A program made the translations under genes and the position numbers. DNA of 32,295 nucleotides from a virus. Positions 1-5,909 of this stretch are shown here, in pieces (positions within the stretch are counted from its first letter, which is position 1; the number at the start of each line of letters is the position of its first letter). The DNA is taken from positions 1 through 32,295 of the IMG/VR virus record IMGVR_UViG_3300020214_000067; one strand, given 5' to 3'. The notes under the pieces were generated by a model. That model saw nothing but the letters and a program-made list of their open reading frames with translations. It did no database searches and was not told the DNA's origin.

Positions 1-144
1 CGAAAAATGCCCGACTTTGCACCCACACTTCGGGCACAAAAGTCAAGTTGTGCACAGGCGTTCATGAAGGCACTATCCGCCGAATTGGTGGATTTTGATA
101 ACAAACAATTTCTGATTGATTGTGGTGTGAATGATAGGGCTTGA
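1..144 (+). CDS. 3' end of an unidentified gene (partial)
   Basis: Frame 1 is open from the window edge to a TGA at 142-144 and gives 47 codons; the start lies outside the window. The tail reads as a plausible soluble protein end (SAELVDFDNKQFLIDCGVND) and shares the C-rich codon choice of the next two genes. I do not recognise the family. The stop overlaps the -35 element of the next gene's promoter, so this gene and its right neighbour are probably separate transcription units. Confidence is moderate because the fragment is short. Confidence 0.5.
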   Translation, partial: RKMPDFAPTLRAQKSSCAQAFMKALSAELVDFDNKQFLIDCGVNDRA

Positions 145-168
145 CTTATTTTAATAAACTGTTATTCT
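141..168 (+). promoter_or_regulatory. sigma70-like promoter, nearly leaderless
   Basis: TTGACT at 141-146 is followed after exactly 16 bases by TATTCT at 163-168, then 9 bases to the ATG at 178. The predicted transcription start (about 175) is within three bases of the start codon, so the message would be leaderless or nearly so. The same 16/9 geometry recurs at 422-459. Confidence 0.6.
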
Positions 169-177
169 ATTTTCACA

Positions 178-390
178 ATGAACAACGAACTAATCACGAA
201 AGCCCTCATCAAATTCCCCAAGGCTAAAAAGATCGCCGTTGAAAACTTCACCATGGGTTATGACAGCCTCTCCATGGAAGCTTCCATGAATTTAGAAATG
301 GATGCCCATTGCTACAAGTGGAATACTCATACCGTTGGTGCAATTCGGTGGGTGTTGAATCGTAAACACACTTACTCAACCGTTCGTTAA
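178..390 (+). CDS. small hypothetical phage protein (70 aa)
   Basis: This 70-residue protein has a charged N-terminus (ALIKFPKAKKIAVENF) and a C-terminal part rich in aromatic and His residues (DAHCYKWNTHTVGAIRWVL). It has no signal peptide, membrane segment or recognised motif. The start follows a TTGACT promoter directly and there is no Shine-Dalgarno site. Its coding strand is C- and A-rich, unlike genes to the right of 1873. Position and promoter suggest an early gene. The function is unknown. An overlapping minus-strand frame (248-511) runs across both this gene and the next promoter and is a shadow. Confidence 0.65.
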   Translation: MNNELITKALIKFPKAKKIAVENFTMGYDSLSMEASMNLEMDAHCYKWNTHTVGAIRWVLNRKHTYSTVR

Positions 391-421
391 AATTCCACAA
401 ACAAATTAAAAGAATAATTGG

Positions 422-449
422 TTGACTTTCTATAAAATAAGTCCATACT
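422..449 (+). promoter_or_regulatory. sigma70-like promoter, nearly leaderless
   Basis: TTGACT at 422-427, a 16-base spacer and CATACT at 444-449, then 9 bases to the ATG at 459. Spacer length and -10-to-ATG distance are identical to the promoter at 141-168, which argues against coincidence. Confidence 0.55.
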
Positions 450-458
450 GTCTGAAAC

Positions 459-1043
459 ATGAAAACACTCGAAACACAGTTTGTCAGCGGCGAAGGTGGA
501 TTTTCTGCCAATCCTCTAACCTATACCCAAGTTCAACGTAATGGAAAATTCGCAGTCTATGAACGTTGCTGTGACGGTAAAGTAAAAGACTACGAAACCA
601 TCGTCATTCGTACCCTCAAAGCAGGTACCAAAATCTTCAAACAAACCCTCGCCGAAGACGAAGAACGATATCCCGGAACTTCTCAATGGGGACATTATGC
701 CTGGTCGTTCGGAAACAAATCCGCCGCAATCAATAAACTCAATCAGTTGGTCAAATCAGAATCTACACCCGTCATTCCTAAAGAACAATTCAAAGCCGTT
801 GTTCTAACTCCCAAGAAATCCAAAGGCCGACCCAAAACAATTCGACCCACTCTATCCCTACCCACTCAACACGACGGATTTACCATGAAACAATTGCTCA
901 AGGTCAATCCACAATGGACCCAACCACTCGCCTATATGGAAATTAAAAAACTCGTATCCACTGGTCGCATCGTCATCGCCGATCGAGTAAAAGCCAAGTC
1001 AGCCCGAGGCCGAGCTTCAGTGGTTTATAAAATAATTGATTAA
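459..1043 (+). CDS. probable DNA-binding protein with C-terminal winged-helix-like region
   Basis: This 194-residue protein has three visible parts. Residues 1-100 form a basic/aromatic globular region (QVQRNGKFAVYERC, GTSQWGHYAWSFG). A linker near residues 115-130 contains KKSKGRPKTIRPT, whose GRP core resembles an AT-hook. Residues about 137-194 (FTMKQLLKVNPQ, then an amphipathic helix, then KSARGRASVVYKI) have the helix-helix-wing order of winged-helix domains. DNA binding is therefore an inference from pattern, not a family match. It has its own promoter and no Shine-Dalgarno site. The coding strand is strongly C-rich: in 841-900 I count 22 C and 6 G. It lies next to the skew-switch region, so a role in early control or replication is possible but unproven. 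Confidence 0.7.
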   Translation: MKTLETQFVSGEGGFSANPLTYTQVQRNGKFAVYERCCDGKVKDYETIVIRTLKAGTKIFKQTLAEDEERYPGTSQWGHYAWSFGNKSAAINKLNQLVKSESTPVIPKEQFKAVVLTPKKSKGRPKTIRPTLSLPTQHDGFTMKQLLKVNPQWTQPLAYMEIKKLVSTGRIVIADRVKAKSARGRASVVYKIID

Positions 1044-1064
1044 CTCTGTATCAATTTAAAAATT

Positions 1065-1145
1065 GTGAAAGAAATCTTAGCGATCTTTATTATCGTAATA
1101 ATCTTCGCGGTAATCCTAATCATATCTTTAGACTCAGTTGATTGA
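1065..1145 (+). CDS. possible 26-aa single-helix membrane peptide, GTG start
   Basis: A GTG at 1065 opens a 26-codon frame ending with TGA at 1143. The peptide is almost entirely Ile/Val/Leu/Phe/Ala (ILAIFIIVIIFAVILIIS), flanked by MKE and DSVD, which is the layout of a one-helix membrane microprotein. It begins 22 bases after the previous stop. No Shine-Dalgarno site is visible and the start is a GTG, so it may be chance in AT-rich DNA. The unbroken hydrophobic core with charged caps is the only support. Confidence 0.3.
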   Translation: MKEILAIFIIVIIFAVILIISLDSVD

Positions 1146-1873
1146 GATAATTATTATTACCCCCCACATTATAAAATATAAAAACCCTCCCACAAACTCA
1201 AACACCTATGCCCTCCTACCATAACTAACCACCCTTGTTTATTATCCCCTCCACCGCTCTTTGCCCCCAAACATTGCTATTAAGACCACCCCACCCAACA
1301 AATACCCACCGCGAGGAGCCTACCAAACATATATGCTCCCCCACCCCCTGGCCCCGAAGAATACCCCTAAAATGACGGTACCCCCCTACTTCTGAATAGG
1401 GGGTCCCCCAACCCCAACTTTGGGCCAGAGTCACCCGACACACACCGAGTATTTTTTATAAGACTTTTTTTTTATAAAAAGCGTATTTTGTTATATAGTT
1501 TTTTGTTTATTTGTTAATTTTTTGAAAAAAACCGGGGGGAAAATTTTTTATAGGGGAGATTTTAAGTTAGATATTTGTTTTATTTTTGATTTTGTGATAA
1601 AATCTGGAGATATTTTATAATTTTACGAGATAAAATAAGCGACAGTTGGTGGAGTAAATATTTTTTTGTGAGAGGTGGTGTAAAAGGTATATTTTTTATA
1701 GATTTGGGATATATTGTAGGTGTGTGGTGGTAGATTTTTGATTATTTTATATTTTTATAAGTTATTGGTTATTAATGAGTTACAGTTTGTGATATTATTA
1801 TAATTGATGTTTTTGTTATATAGGATATAGTTATCCACGATTGAAATTGAATGTGTAATTTAGTTTCGATTAA
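1146..1873. other. gene-free region with abrupt strand-composition switch; candidate replication origin
   Basis: No convincing gene lies here. From 1150 to about 1443 the top strand is C-rich (1261-1320: 25 C, 8 G; 1381-1440: 25 C, 12 G). From about 1445 it becomes G- and T-rich (1501-1560: 14 G, 2 C; 1681-1740: 17 G, 0 C). The bias continues into flanking genes: C-rich at 841-900 and G-rich at 2281-2340 (19 G, 7 C). A change from C-excess to G-excess is the signature of a bidirectional origin. The right part is extremely AT-rich and repeats TTTTTTATA-like words near 1450, 1545 and 1690, which could be an unwinding element or binding sites. A 72-residue minus-strand frame at 1225-1443 is low-complexity and I do not count it as a gene. 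Confidence 0.5.
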
Positions 1874-1891
1874 ATGAAAAGGAAAAAAAAT

Positions 1892-2659
1892 ATGATAAAA
1901 ACAGTAAAAAATATAGTAATAATGTTGATTATGTTGACAGGTTTTAATGAACTGTCAGCTGCGTCTGCAAATGCGACTAGTAATGTGGTTGCGGATCCAT
2001 TAACGGCTCGTGCGGTTGCAAAGCCAGAATTTGTAGTGACTCCTAGAGTTGCGTTTGATTCTGGTTATACGACGCGTGCGAATCATCTTGGTTTGCAATT
2101 TCAAAAGAACAGTGCGTTTGTGGCTTCCACGATTGCGTTAGAAAACTCTTTTTTGACGCCACAGTTGGGAGTTACGTATTTTATTCGTGGCGAGAACGCT
2201 GAACAGGCGGTTTTTGATGCGAATGTTTCACGTAAGCTTGGAAACGGTGCGATTGAAGTTACTGCGGTAGGTGGTGTTGAGAAGCGTATGATAGGTGGTG
2301 CGTTTAGCGATACTTTTACTGCGTATGGTGGATTTCGTTTGAACAAGTTTCCGATATTGACTACATTGGCGACTCCATATGTGAGGGTGGCGCGTGATTT
2401 TGACACGCAATTGTTTGGTGCTACCTTGGGAGTTGATCGTACTTTTACCTTGGGGCAGGTTGAGTTAACTCCTAGAGTTGAGGCATATTTGTATGACAAG
2501 CATACAAGTTACACTGCTGGTGGTACGTTAGCTTATACCGGAGTCAAGTATTTGAAGCCATATATTGATATTGGGTATGTGACGTCTGATACGGCTTTGG
2601 CTGCACGTAGGTTTGATGGAAATTTGGCTTTTACCACTGGTGTTAAAGTAAGTTTCTAA
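1892..2659 (+). CDS. outer-membrane beta-barrel protein with signal peptide
   Basis: I chose the ATG at 1892 because AGGA at 1880-1883 sits 8 bases upstream; an in-frame ATG at 1874 would add six residues (MKRKKN). The protein is then 255 residues. Residues 1 to about 28 are a signal peptide: Lys-rich start, hydrophobic core NIVIMLIMLTGF and a likely cleavage after an Ala-rich ASANA. The rest alternates polar and hydrophobic residues in short strands separated by Gly/Asp/Asn turns (for example FLTPQLGVTYFIRG, TPYVRVARDFDT, LKPYIDIGYV), and the chain ends in KVSF. A final aromatic residue is the recognition signal of the BAM assembly machinery. I infer export to the host outer membrane, where it might alter phage adsorption or permeability. 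It is G/T-rich like the adjacent DNA and is followed by a strong terminator. Barrel type and function are not identified. Confidence 0.75.
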   Translation: MIKTVKNIVIMLIMLTGFNELSAASANATSNVVADPLTARAVAKPEFVVTPRVAFDSGYTTRANHLGLQFQKNSAFVASTIALENSFLTPQLGVTYFIRGENAEQAVFDANVSRKLGNGAIEVTAVGGVEKRMIGGAFSDTFTAYGGFRLNKFPILTTLATPYVRVARDFDTQLFGATLGVDRTFTLGQVELTPRVEAYLYDKHTSYTAGGTLAYTGVKYLKPYIDIGYVTSDTALAARRFDGNLAFTTGVKVSF

Positions 2660-2686
2660 AAAGCAAGTGAAAGTTAAATAATGAGA

Positions 2687-2724
2687 TAAACCGTTGAATT
2701 TTTTCGACGGTTTATTTTTTTTTT
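2687..2724 (+). terminator. intrinsic terminator after the barrel gene
   Basis: AAACCGTTGAA (2689-2699) pairs with TTCGACGGTTT (2703-2713) in an 11-bp stem with one G.U pair and a short loop, followed by ten T (2715-2724). It separates the barrel gene from the next operon. Confidence 0.85.
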
Positions 2725-2727
2725 AAA

Positions 2728-2734
2728 TATTTAT
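2728..2734 (+). promoter_or_regulatory. candidate phage promoter TATTTAT
   Basis: TATTTAT lies directly after the terminator and 5 bases before the ATG at 2740. It is one of a set of such motifs in front of operon-first genes. It could serve both the 79-aa gene and the tmRNA downstream. Confidence 0.45.
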
Positions 2735-2739
2735 TTAAT

Positions 2740-2979
2740 ATGAAAATGAAAATATCTGAATTAAAGTCTATTATAAGAGAATGTGTGCGTGAATATTTAA
2801 CTGAGAATACTGATGAAGTAAGAAAAGGTACGGTTGAGTTAGAGGGAACTAATTATAATTACGAAGTTGTTGTGAAGGTGGATATAAATTCTATTGAACC
2901 GGCTCCGTTGGACGCTGCGGATCGTGAAGCTATATCTGACATGATTGTTGCACAAATTTTGGGAGATGGAAAAAAATAG
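2740..2979 (+). CDS. small phage protein with N-terminal amphipathic helix (79 aa)
   Basis: The 79-residue protein begins with a charged amphipathic helix (ISELKSIIRECVREYL), a type of N-terminus I associate with small proteins of T4-like phages. The protein at 13292 starts in a similar way (MNTETFKKMIKETVNEEL). The middle has a beta-like segment (NYEVVVKVDINSIE) and the end is acidic. It has no membrane segment or recognised domain. ATG at 2740 and 2746 are both possible starts; the first is nearer the TATTTAT motif. It ends 30 bases before the tmRNA, so the two may share a transcript. Function unknown. Confidence 0.65.
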   Translation: MKMKISELKSIIRECVREYLTENTDEVRKGTVELEGTNYNYEVVVKVDINSIEPAPLDAADREAISDMIVAQILGDGKK

Positions 2980-3009
2980 ATTTAGATTAGGCTGTTCTTT
3001 GAATTTGAT

Positions 3010-3385
3010 GGGGATGTAATGGTTTCGACAATAGTTAGAGAGAGTATTTGGCACGTCGGGGATGATAGTTGGCCTCGTAAAGAATCTATCAAGAAGATAA
3101 ACGCTAAAAACGTAATCGCATATGACTTCATTCCTGTTGAGGAAGAAGTTCTTGTTGTGGCTTAATTATAAGTCACCCATAATTAGGATGATGCACAATA
3201 GTTTTAATTATGACATTATTGTGATTGGCATTAAAAAGTGATTTAAGTTAATGTTGAAATATAAATCTTAAGATAAACAACTTTTGAGTTTTAGAATTGT
3301 TTTTACGAAAATATTAAAAACTATAAACGTGTAGTCAGGTAATTTGTATAATTATTGGACTCGGGTTCAACTCCCGACATCTCCA
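3010..3385 (+). ncRNA. ssrA: tmRNA (transfer-messenger RNA)
   Basis: A complete one-piece tmRNA of about 376 bases. The 5' end GGGGATG pairs with the 3' CATCTCC to form a 7-bp acceptor stem that keeps the G3.U70 alanine-identity pair, followed by discriminator A at 3385. CCA is not encoded. The T-arm is TCGGG-TTCAACT-CCCGA at 3361-3377, matching the conserved bacterial sequence, and GGTTTCGACA at 3021-3030 matches the conserved D-like region. GTTGGCCTCGTAAA near 3068 matches the conserved segment upstream of the resume codon. The message-like part encodes a 20-residue tag (3103-3165) followed by a hairpin. tmRNA, with SmpB, rescues stalled ribosomes and tags unfinished proteins for proteolysis; no smpB gene is visible here. 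Phage genes flank it on both sides, so I take it as phage-borne rather than the edge of a host chromosome. Confidence 0.95.
3103..3165 (+). other. tmRNA tag reading frame
   Basis: Resume codon GCT at 3103 opens AKNVIAYDFIPVEEEVLVVA and ends at TAA (3163-3165). It starts with Ala, as tags do. At 20 residues it is about twice the length of the E. coli tag, has an acidic patch EEE, and ends in VVA instead of LAA. A hairpin (TAATTAT / ATAATTA, about 3164-3185) follows the stop, as in other tmRNAs. Confidence 0.85.
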
Positions 3386-3386
3386 G

Positions 3387-3444
3387 AGCACAGTAGAATA
3401 TCACCTTCACGTTGGTTGTGCTTGAGTAACGCCGAGAATATTCT
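3387..3444 (+). other. possible interleaved (pseudoknot-like) structure downstream of tmRNA
   Basis: AGCACA (3387-3392) can pair with TGTGCT (3417-3422), and AGAATAT (3395-3401) with ATATTCT (3438-3444). The order A-B-A'-B' would give a pseudoknot. AGAATATTCT at 3435-3444 is also a perfect palindrome. It may be a processing signal or chance; no tRNA fits here. Confidence 0.25.
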
Positions 3445-3486
3445 GTATTAGTTTAGATTTTACTTTAACGATCTTATTATTCCGTG

Positions 3487-3522
3487 GGCAAAGAATTTTA
3501 ATTTTTGCCAATAATTTTTTTT
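3487..3522 (+). terminator. probable intrinsic terminator after tmRNA
   Basis: GGCAAA (3487-3492) pairs with TTTGCC (3504-3509), followed by a run of eight T at about 3515-3522. The stem is short (6 bp) and AT-containing, so strength is uncertain, but its place after the tmRNA fits. Confidence 0.55.
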
Positions 3523-3573
3523 ATTTATTTTATTTAAAATAAGTTGGCAGGATATTCTTAGTATGCATATACT

Positions 3574-3648
3574 ATGAAACAGAATGTGAAGTATTCTTCT
3601 TTTCATAGGATACTCATTCATTCTGGTATAAATATTAAAAAAGTATGA
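3574..3648 (+). CDS. possible 24-aa leader peptide coupled to the next gene
   Basis: ATG at 3574 opens a 24-codon frame (starts MKQNVKYSSFHRIL, ends INIKKV) whose TGA overlaps the next ATG as ATGA at 3645-3648. This arrangement allows translational coupling. A hairpin TAGTAT-GCAT-ATACTA lies over the start at about 3560-3575. There is no clear ribosome site, so this may be chance. Confidence 0.22.
   Translation: MKQNVKYSSFHRILIHSGINIKKV
3627..3634 (+). promoter_or_regulatory. T4-late-type octamer TATAAATA
   Basis: TATAAATA is identical to the T4 late promoter octamer and lies 10 bases upstream of the ATG at 3645. T4 late promoters are read by gp55-programmed RNA polymerase, and a gp55-like protein is encoded at 8766. 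In such AT-rich DNA a chance match is possible. Confidence 0.4.
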
Positions 3649-3911
3649 ATAAGTTTATAAAATGTGAGTGTTATGGTCATTTATTGGAATTGGAATATGA
3701 TCGTGAGTATAACCAGCATTATTTAACGGTTTGGAATTCTGGATTTAGTCGTAATCGATTAAGTTGGTTTAATCGTATTTGTTGGTGTTGGCAGATTTTG
3801 AAAACAGGAAATCCGTGGAATGATATGTTTATCATAAATGCGGCTGCGAAGAAAGAGATTGTGGAATTTCTTGGGCGGGATGTGAAGGATAAAATTTTAT
3901 TGAAAGGTTAA
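3645..3911 (+). CDS. small Trp/Cys-rich hypothetical phage protein (88 aa)
   Basis: The 88-residue protein carries CECYGHLLELEYD near its start, then an aromatic centre (LSWFNRICWCWQILKTGNPW) and a helical end. The pattern of a beta pair holding CEC, then a Trp-rich core, then an ILKTG(N/K)P(W/Y) turn resembles a family of small uncharacterised phage proteins; I know no function for it. The Cys residues (C8, C10 and two in the core) could bind metal, but the spacing is not a known finger. It starts a run of three small genes (3645, 3914, 4083) that ends at a terminator. Confidence 0.7.
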   Translation: MNKFIKCECYGHLLELEYDREYNQHYLTVWNSGFSRNRLSWFNRICWCWQILKTGNPWNDMFIINAAAKKEIVEFLGRDVKDKILLKG

Positions 3912-3913
3912 TT

Positions 3914-4057
3914 ATGGATAATATTTACATGGAAGACGTTGATTATGCGATTGGTAATGAGGTTAAGTTAGAGAAGATCAAGCAATTGATTATTGCATCG
4001 GACGGTGATAAAAAAGCGTTATTATTGGCGATTGAGAAGATTGTATTTGACAAGTAG
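3914..4057 (+). CDS. small acidic/helical hypothetical protein (47 aa)
   Basis: ATG at 3914 begins two bases after the previous stop and has AAAGG six bases upstream, a good internal ribosome site. The 47-residue product (MDNIYMEDVDYAIGNEVKLE, ending with a helix ALLLAIEKIVFDK) is soluble and helical, without a recognised motif. The ribosome site, tight spacing and codon use make it a likely real gene despite its length. Confidence 0.6.
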   Translation: MDNIYMEDVDYAIGNEVKLEKIKQLIIASDGDKKALLLAIEKIVFDK

Positions 4058-4082
4058 AAAGTTAATGTTAGAGTGAGGTTGT

Positions 4083-4310
4083 ATGAGTGATACGAAAAAA
4101 AATACTAATAAAAAACAAAATCAGGGTAATAAGAGCAACGTTAATATTAAGAAGTATTGCGTTATTAGGGATGGTCATCGAGTATCTGATCGAGATTATG
4201 ATACTAAAGAGTTGGCGATTTCCGAGTATGATTATTGGAATCGGCTGACTTTGAATTGGGATCCTACGTCAAAGGTTTCGATTTCTGATCGGCATAATTT
4301 AAAAAAGTAA
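4083..4310 (+). CDS. hypothetical protein with basic Asn/Lys-rich N-terminus (75 aa)
   Basis: GAGG lies four bases upstream of the ATG at 4083, so the start is well supported. Residues 1-22 are a flexible Lys/Asn/Gln tail (KKNTNKKQNQGNK). The rest is a small folded part with YCVIRDGHRVSDRDYDTKE and ISEYDYWNRLTLNWDP. The pattern YxVxRDGxRV resembles short beta-hairpin phage proteins that I cannot assign. It is the last gene before a strong terminator. Confidence 0.6.
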   Translation: MSDTKKNTNKKQNQGNKSNVNIKKYCVIRDGHRVSDRDYDTKELAISEYDYWNRLTLNWDPTSKVSISDRHNLKK

Positions 4311-4332
4311 GCAAAGTAAAATTTATTTTGAG

Positions 4333-4362
4333 TCCGGCCTGATTTGGGTCGGATTTTTTTTT
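4333..4362 (+). terminator. intrinsic terminator
   Basis: TCCGGCC (4333-4339) pairs with GGTCGGA (4347-4353) through seven base pairs, one of them G.U, followed by nine T (4354-4362). It ends the 3645-4310 operon. Confidence 0.85.
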
Positions 4363-4392
4363 GCAATAATTCATTTAACGTATTTTTTTAGA

Positions 4393-4399
4393 TATTTAT
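4393..4399 (+). promoter_or_regulatory. candidate phage promoter TATTTAT
   Basis: TATTTAT lies just after a terminator and 16 bases before the ATG at 4416, the longest spacing of the set. No Shine-Dalgarno site follows. Confidence 0.4.
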
Positions 4400-4415
4400 T
4401 ATTGGTATTCATTTT

Positions 4416-4730
4416 ATGAATAAATTTAAATATACGCCGTTGATTTTACCATCGGATGACGAGCAGCTTCAAGCCTACATAAAAAATCATCGTTTAGTTT
4501 TATTGGAGAACGTAATTGAATCGATTAATCATTCGATTGATAAAAGTTTATCTGTCGTTGAAGTTTTCAAATTTGAGAATAGCGATTTTATTGTTACGTT
4601 AGATCGTAAGAATTTTTTATGCAATATTAAAGAGATATATGATTATTGTATTGAAAATGAGCATTATGAGTTATGCAATAAAATTAAAAAAATAAATGTA
4701 AGGTTAAACAACAAGTATGAAAAAACATAA
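4416..4730 (+). CDS. hypothetical protein upstream of phoH (104 aa)
   Basis: The 104-residue soluble protein is mostly helical (RLVLLENVIESINHSIDKSL; IYDYCIENEHYELCNKIKK) with a short beta segment (DFIVTLDRKNFLC). No domain is recognised. Its last 14 bases overlap the PhoH-like gene, which implies translational coupling and possibly related work. It is first in its operon and lacks a ribosome-binding site. Confidence 0.65.
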   Translation: MNKFKYTPLILPSDDEQLQAYIKNHRLVLLENVIESINHSIDKSLSVVEVFKFENSDFIVTLDRKNFLCNIKEIYDYCIENEHYELCNKIKKINVRLNNKYEKT

Positions 4731-5436
4731 ACTTATCGATCGTAGTTCACACGTTCATCAGGATAAAAAGATTTCATTAAAAATAAACATAAAAGAACAG
4801 CAAATTTTAACTGACAAGCAGAAATTGTTTTTGGAATTGGCGTTAAATAAAGAAAGCAAGATAATTTTTGTTTCTGGTCCGGCTGGCACGAGCAAAACAT
4901 ATCTTGCGATATTGAGTGCGTTAAAGTTATTAAATGATCGTAAGGTTAGTGATTTGCTTTATATTAGAAGTGCGGTGGAGAGTAGTGATAGCAAGTTGGG
5001 TTTTTTACCTGGAGAAAGTCACGAAAAAATGGCGCCATATTTGCAACCATTGATTGACAAGCTTGAGGAATTTTTAAATAGAAGCGACATTGATTTTTTG
5101 CAAAAGAATGAACATATTGATTCTGTGCCGGTAGGATTTTTGCGTGGGTTGAATTGGAATGCTAAAGTTATTATTTCAGATGAGTCGCAGAACATGACTA
5201 CTAAAGAATTGGTGACATTGGTAACCAGAGTTGGAGAGTTCAGCAAATTATTTATATTAGGTGATCCGGATCAATCTGATATTGGAAACAAGAGTGGGTT
5301 TAAAAAAATGATTGAATTATTTTCGGATGAGGATAGTCGAGAAAACGGAGTATATACTTTTGAATTTACTGAGGATGACATTGTTAGGTCTAAACTGGTT
5401 AAATTTTTAATTAAAAAAATGAAAAAGATGGGTTAA
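4717..5436 (+). CDS. phoH: PhoH-like P-loop ATPase
   Basis: The 239-residue protein has the PhoH-type NTPase core. The pre-motif LTDKQKLFLEL is at residues 31-41. Walker A is GPAGTSKT (54-61), with Ser where most members have Gly. PhoH-typical residues are LLYIRSAVES (80-89) and GFLPGESHEKMAPYLQPL (95-112). Walker B is VIISDESQN (151-159), and the sensor is LGDPDQ (181-186). Length fits the single-domain phage form. PhoH-like ATPases are common in marine T4-like phages; their role there is unsettled, with RNA or phosphate-stress functions proposed. AAGG about 12 bases upstream and a 14-base overlap with the preceding gene suggest coupled translation. Confidence 0.92.
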   Translation: MKKHKLIDRSSHVHQDKKISLKINIKEQQILTDKQKLFLELALNKESKIIFVSGPAGTSKTYLAILSALKLLNDRKVSDLLYIRSAVESSDSKLGFLPGESHEKMAPYLQPLIDKLEEFLNRSDIDFLQKNEHIDSVPVGFLRGLNWNAKVIISDESQNMTTKELVTLVTRVGEFSKLFILGDPDQSDIGNKSGFKKMIELFSDEDSRENGVYTFEFTEDDIVRSKLVKFLIKKMKKMG

Positions 5437-5440
5437 AGAC

Positions 5441-5447
5441 TATTTAT
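5441..5447 (+). promoter_or_regulatory. candidate phage promoter TATTTAT
   Basis: TATTTAT lies 10 bases before the ATG at 5458 and immediately after the phoH stop; no Shine-Dalgarno site follows. Confidence 0.45.
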
Positions 5448-5457
5448 CTTCTGATAT

Positions 5458-5904
5458 ATGTCTAATAAAAAAATTACTGAATTGACTCCAATGACGTCTG
5501 GAAGTCTTGATACTCAGGACTTATTAGTGGTGGTAGATAGAAGTTTCTCTGAGACCAAAAACATGAGCATACATGAGTTTTCTGGATATTTGTCCAAAAA
5601 AGTCATACCCGAAGAAGCCGTTCACGCATTAAATGCGGAATCGGCTGAAATTTCTACTGTGTCAGAAAGAGCATTTACATCGGATGTCGCCATATCTGCG
5701 GGTATCGCGACGAGTTCTTCTGTTTCTGACACTGCTAATGTCGCTAGATCGGGTGGAGAAGAAGGTGAAGCCTTTTATATAAGATCATATAATAATACAC
5801 AGATTAATAATTTAGTTAATTTGAAAAATGGAAGTATAATATACAATTCATCAACAGGATTTCTTCAGGTTTATTCTGGTGGAAGTTGGATTAATCTTCA
5901 TTAA
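5458..5904 (+). CDS. fibre-like virion protein (148 aa)
   Basis: The N-terminal part KKITELTPMTSGSLDTQDLLVVVDRSFSE(TK) follows a pattern I know from phage structural and fibre proteins (KI-x-EL-T ... D-LLVVVD ... TK). The middle is a Ser/Ala-rich low-complexity stretch with repeated short SxSDTANxA units, typical of a trimeric shaft. The end NGSIIYNSSTGFLQVYSGGSWINL is the small beta motif often found at fibre tips. I infer a short tail fibre or decoration protein. It is outside the main baseplate cluster, next to phoH. Confidence 0.6.
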   Translation: MSNKKITELTPMTSGSLDTQDLLVVVDRSFSETKNMSIHEFSGYLSKKVIPEEAVHALNAESAEISTVSERAFTSDVAISAGIATSSSVSDTANVARSGGEEGEAFYIRSYNNTQINNLVNLKNGSIIYNSSTGFLQVYSGGSWINLH

Positions 5905-5909
5905 TTTAT

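Noticed and set aside
1225-1443. Minus-strand 72-codon frame with Gly/Trp-rich product
   Set aside because: It falls wholly in the C-rich skew region, where the minus strand is G-rich and depleted of stop codons. The product is low-complexity and there is no good ribosome site.
3010-3385. tmRNA as a chromosomal attachment site of a prophage
   Set aside because: No integrase or direct repeat of the tmRNA 3' end is seen in the window, and phage-type genes lie on both sides.
3386-3450. tRNA gene after the tmRNA
   Set aside because: No cloverleaf can be drawn; only the interleaved repeats are visible.
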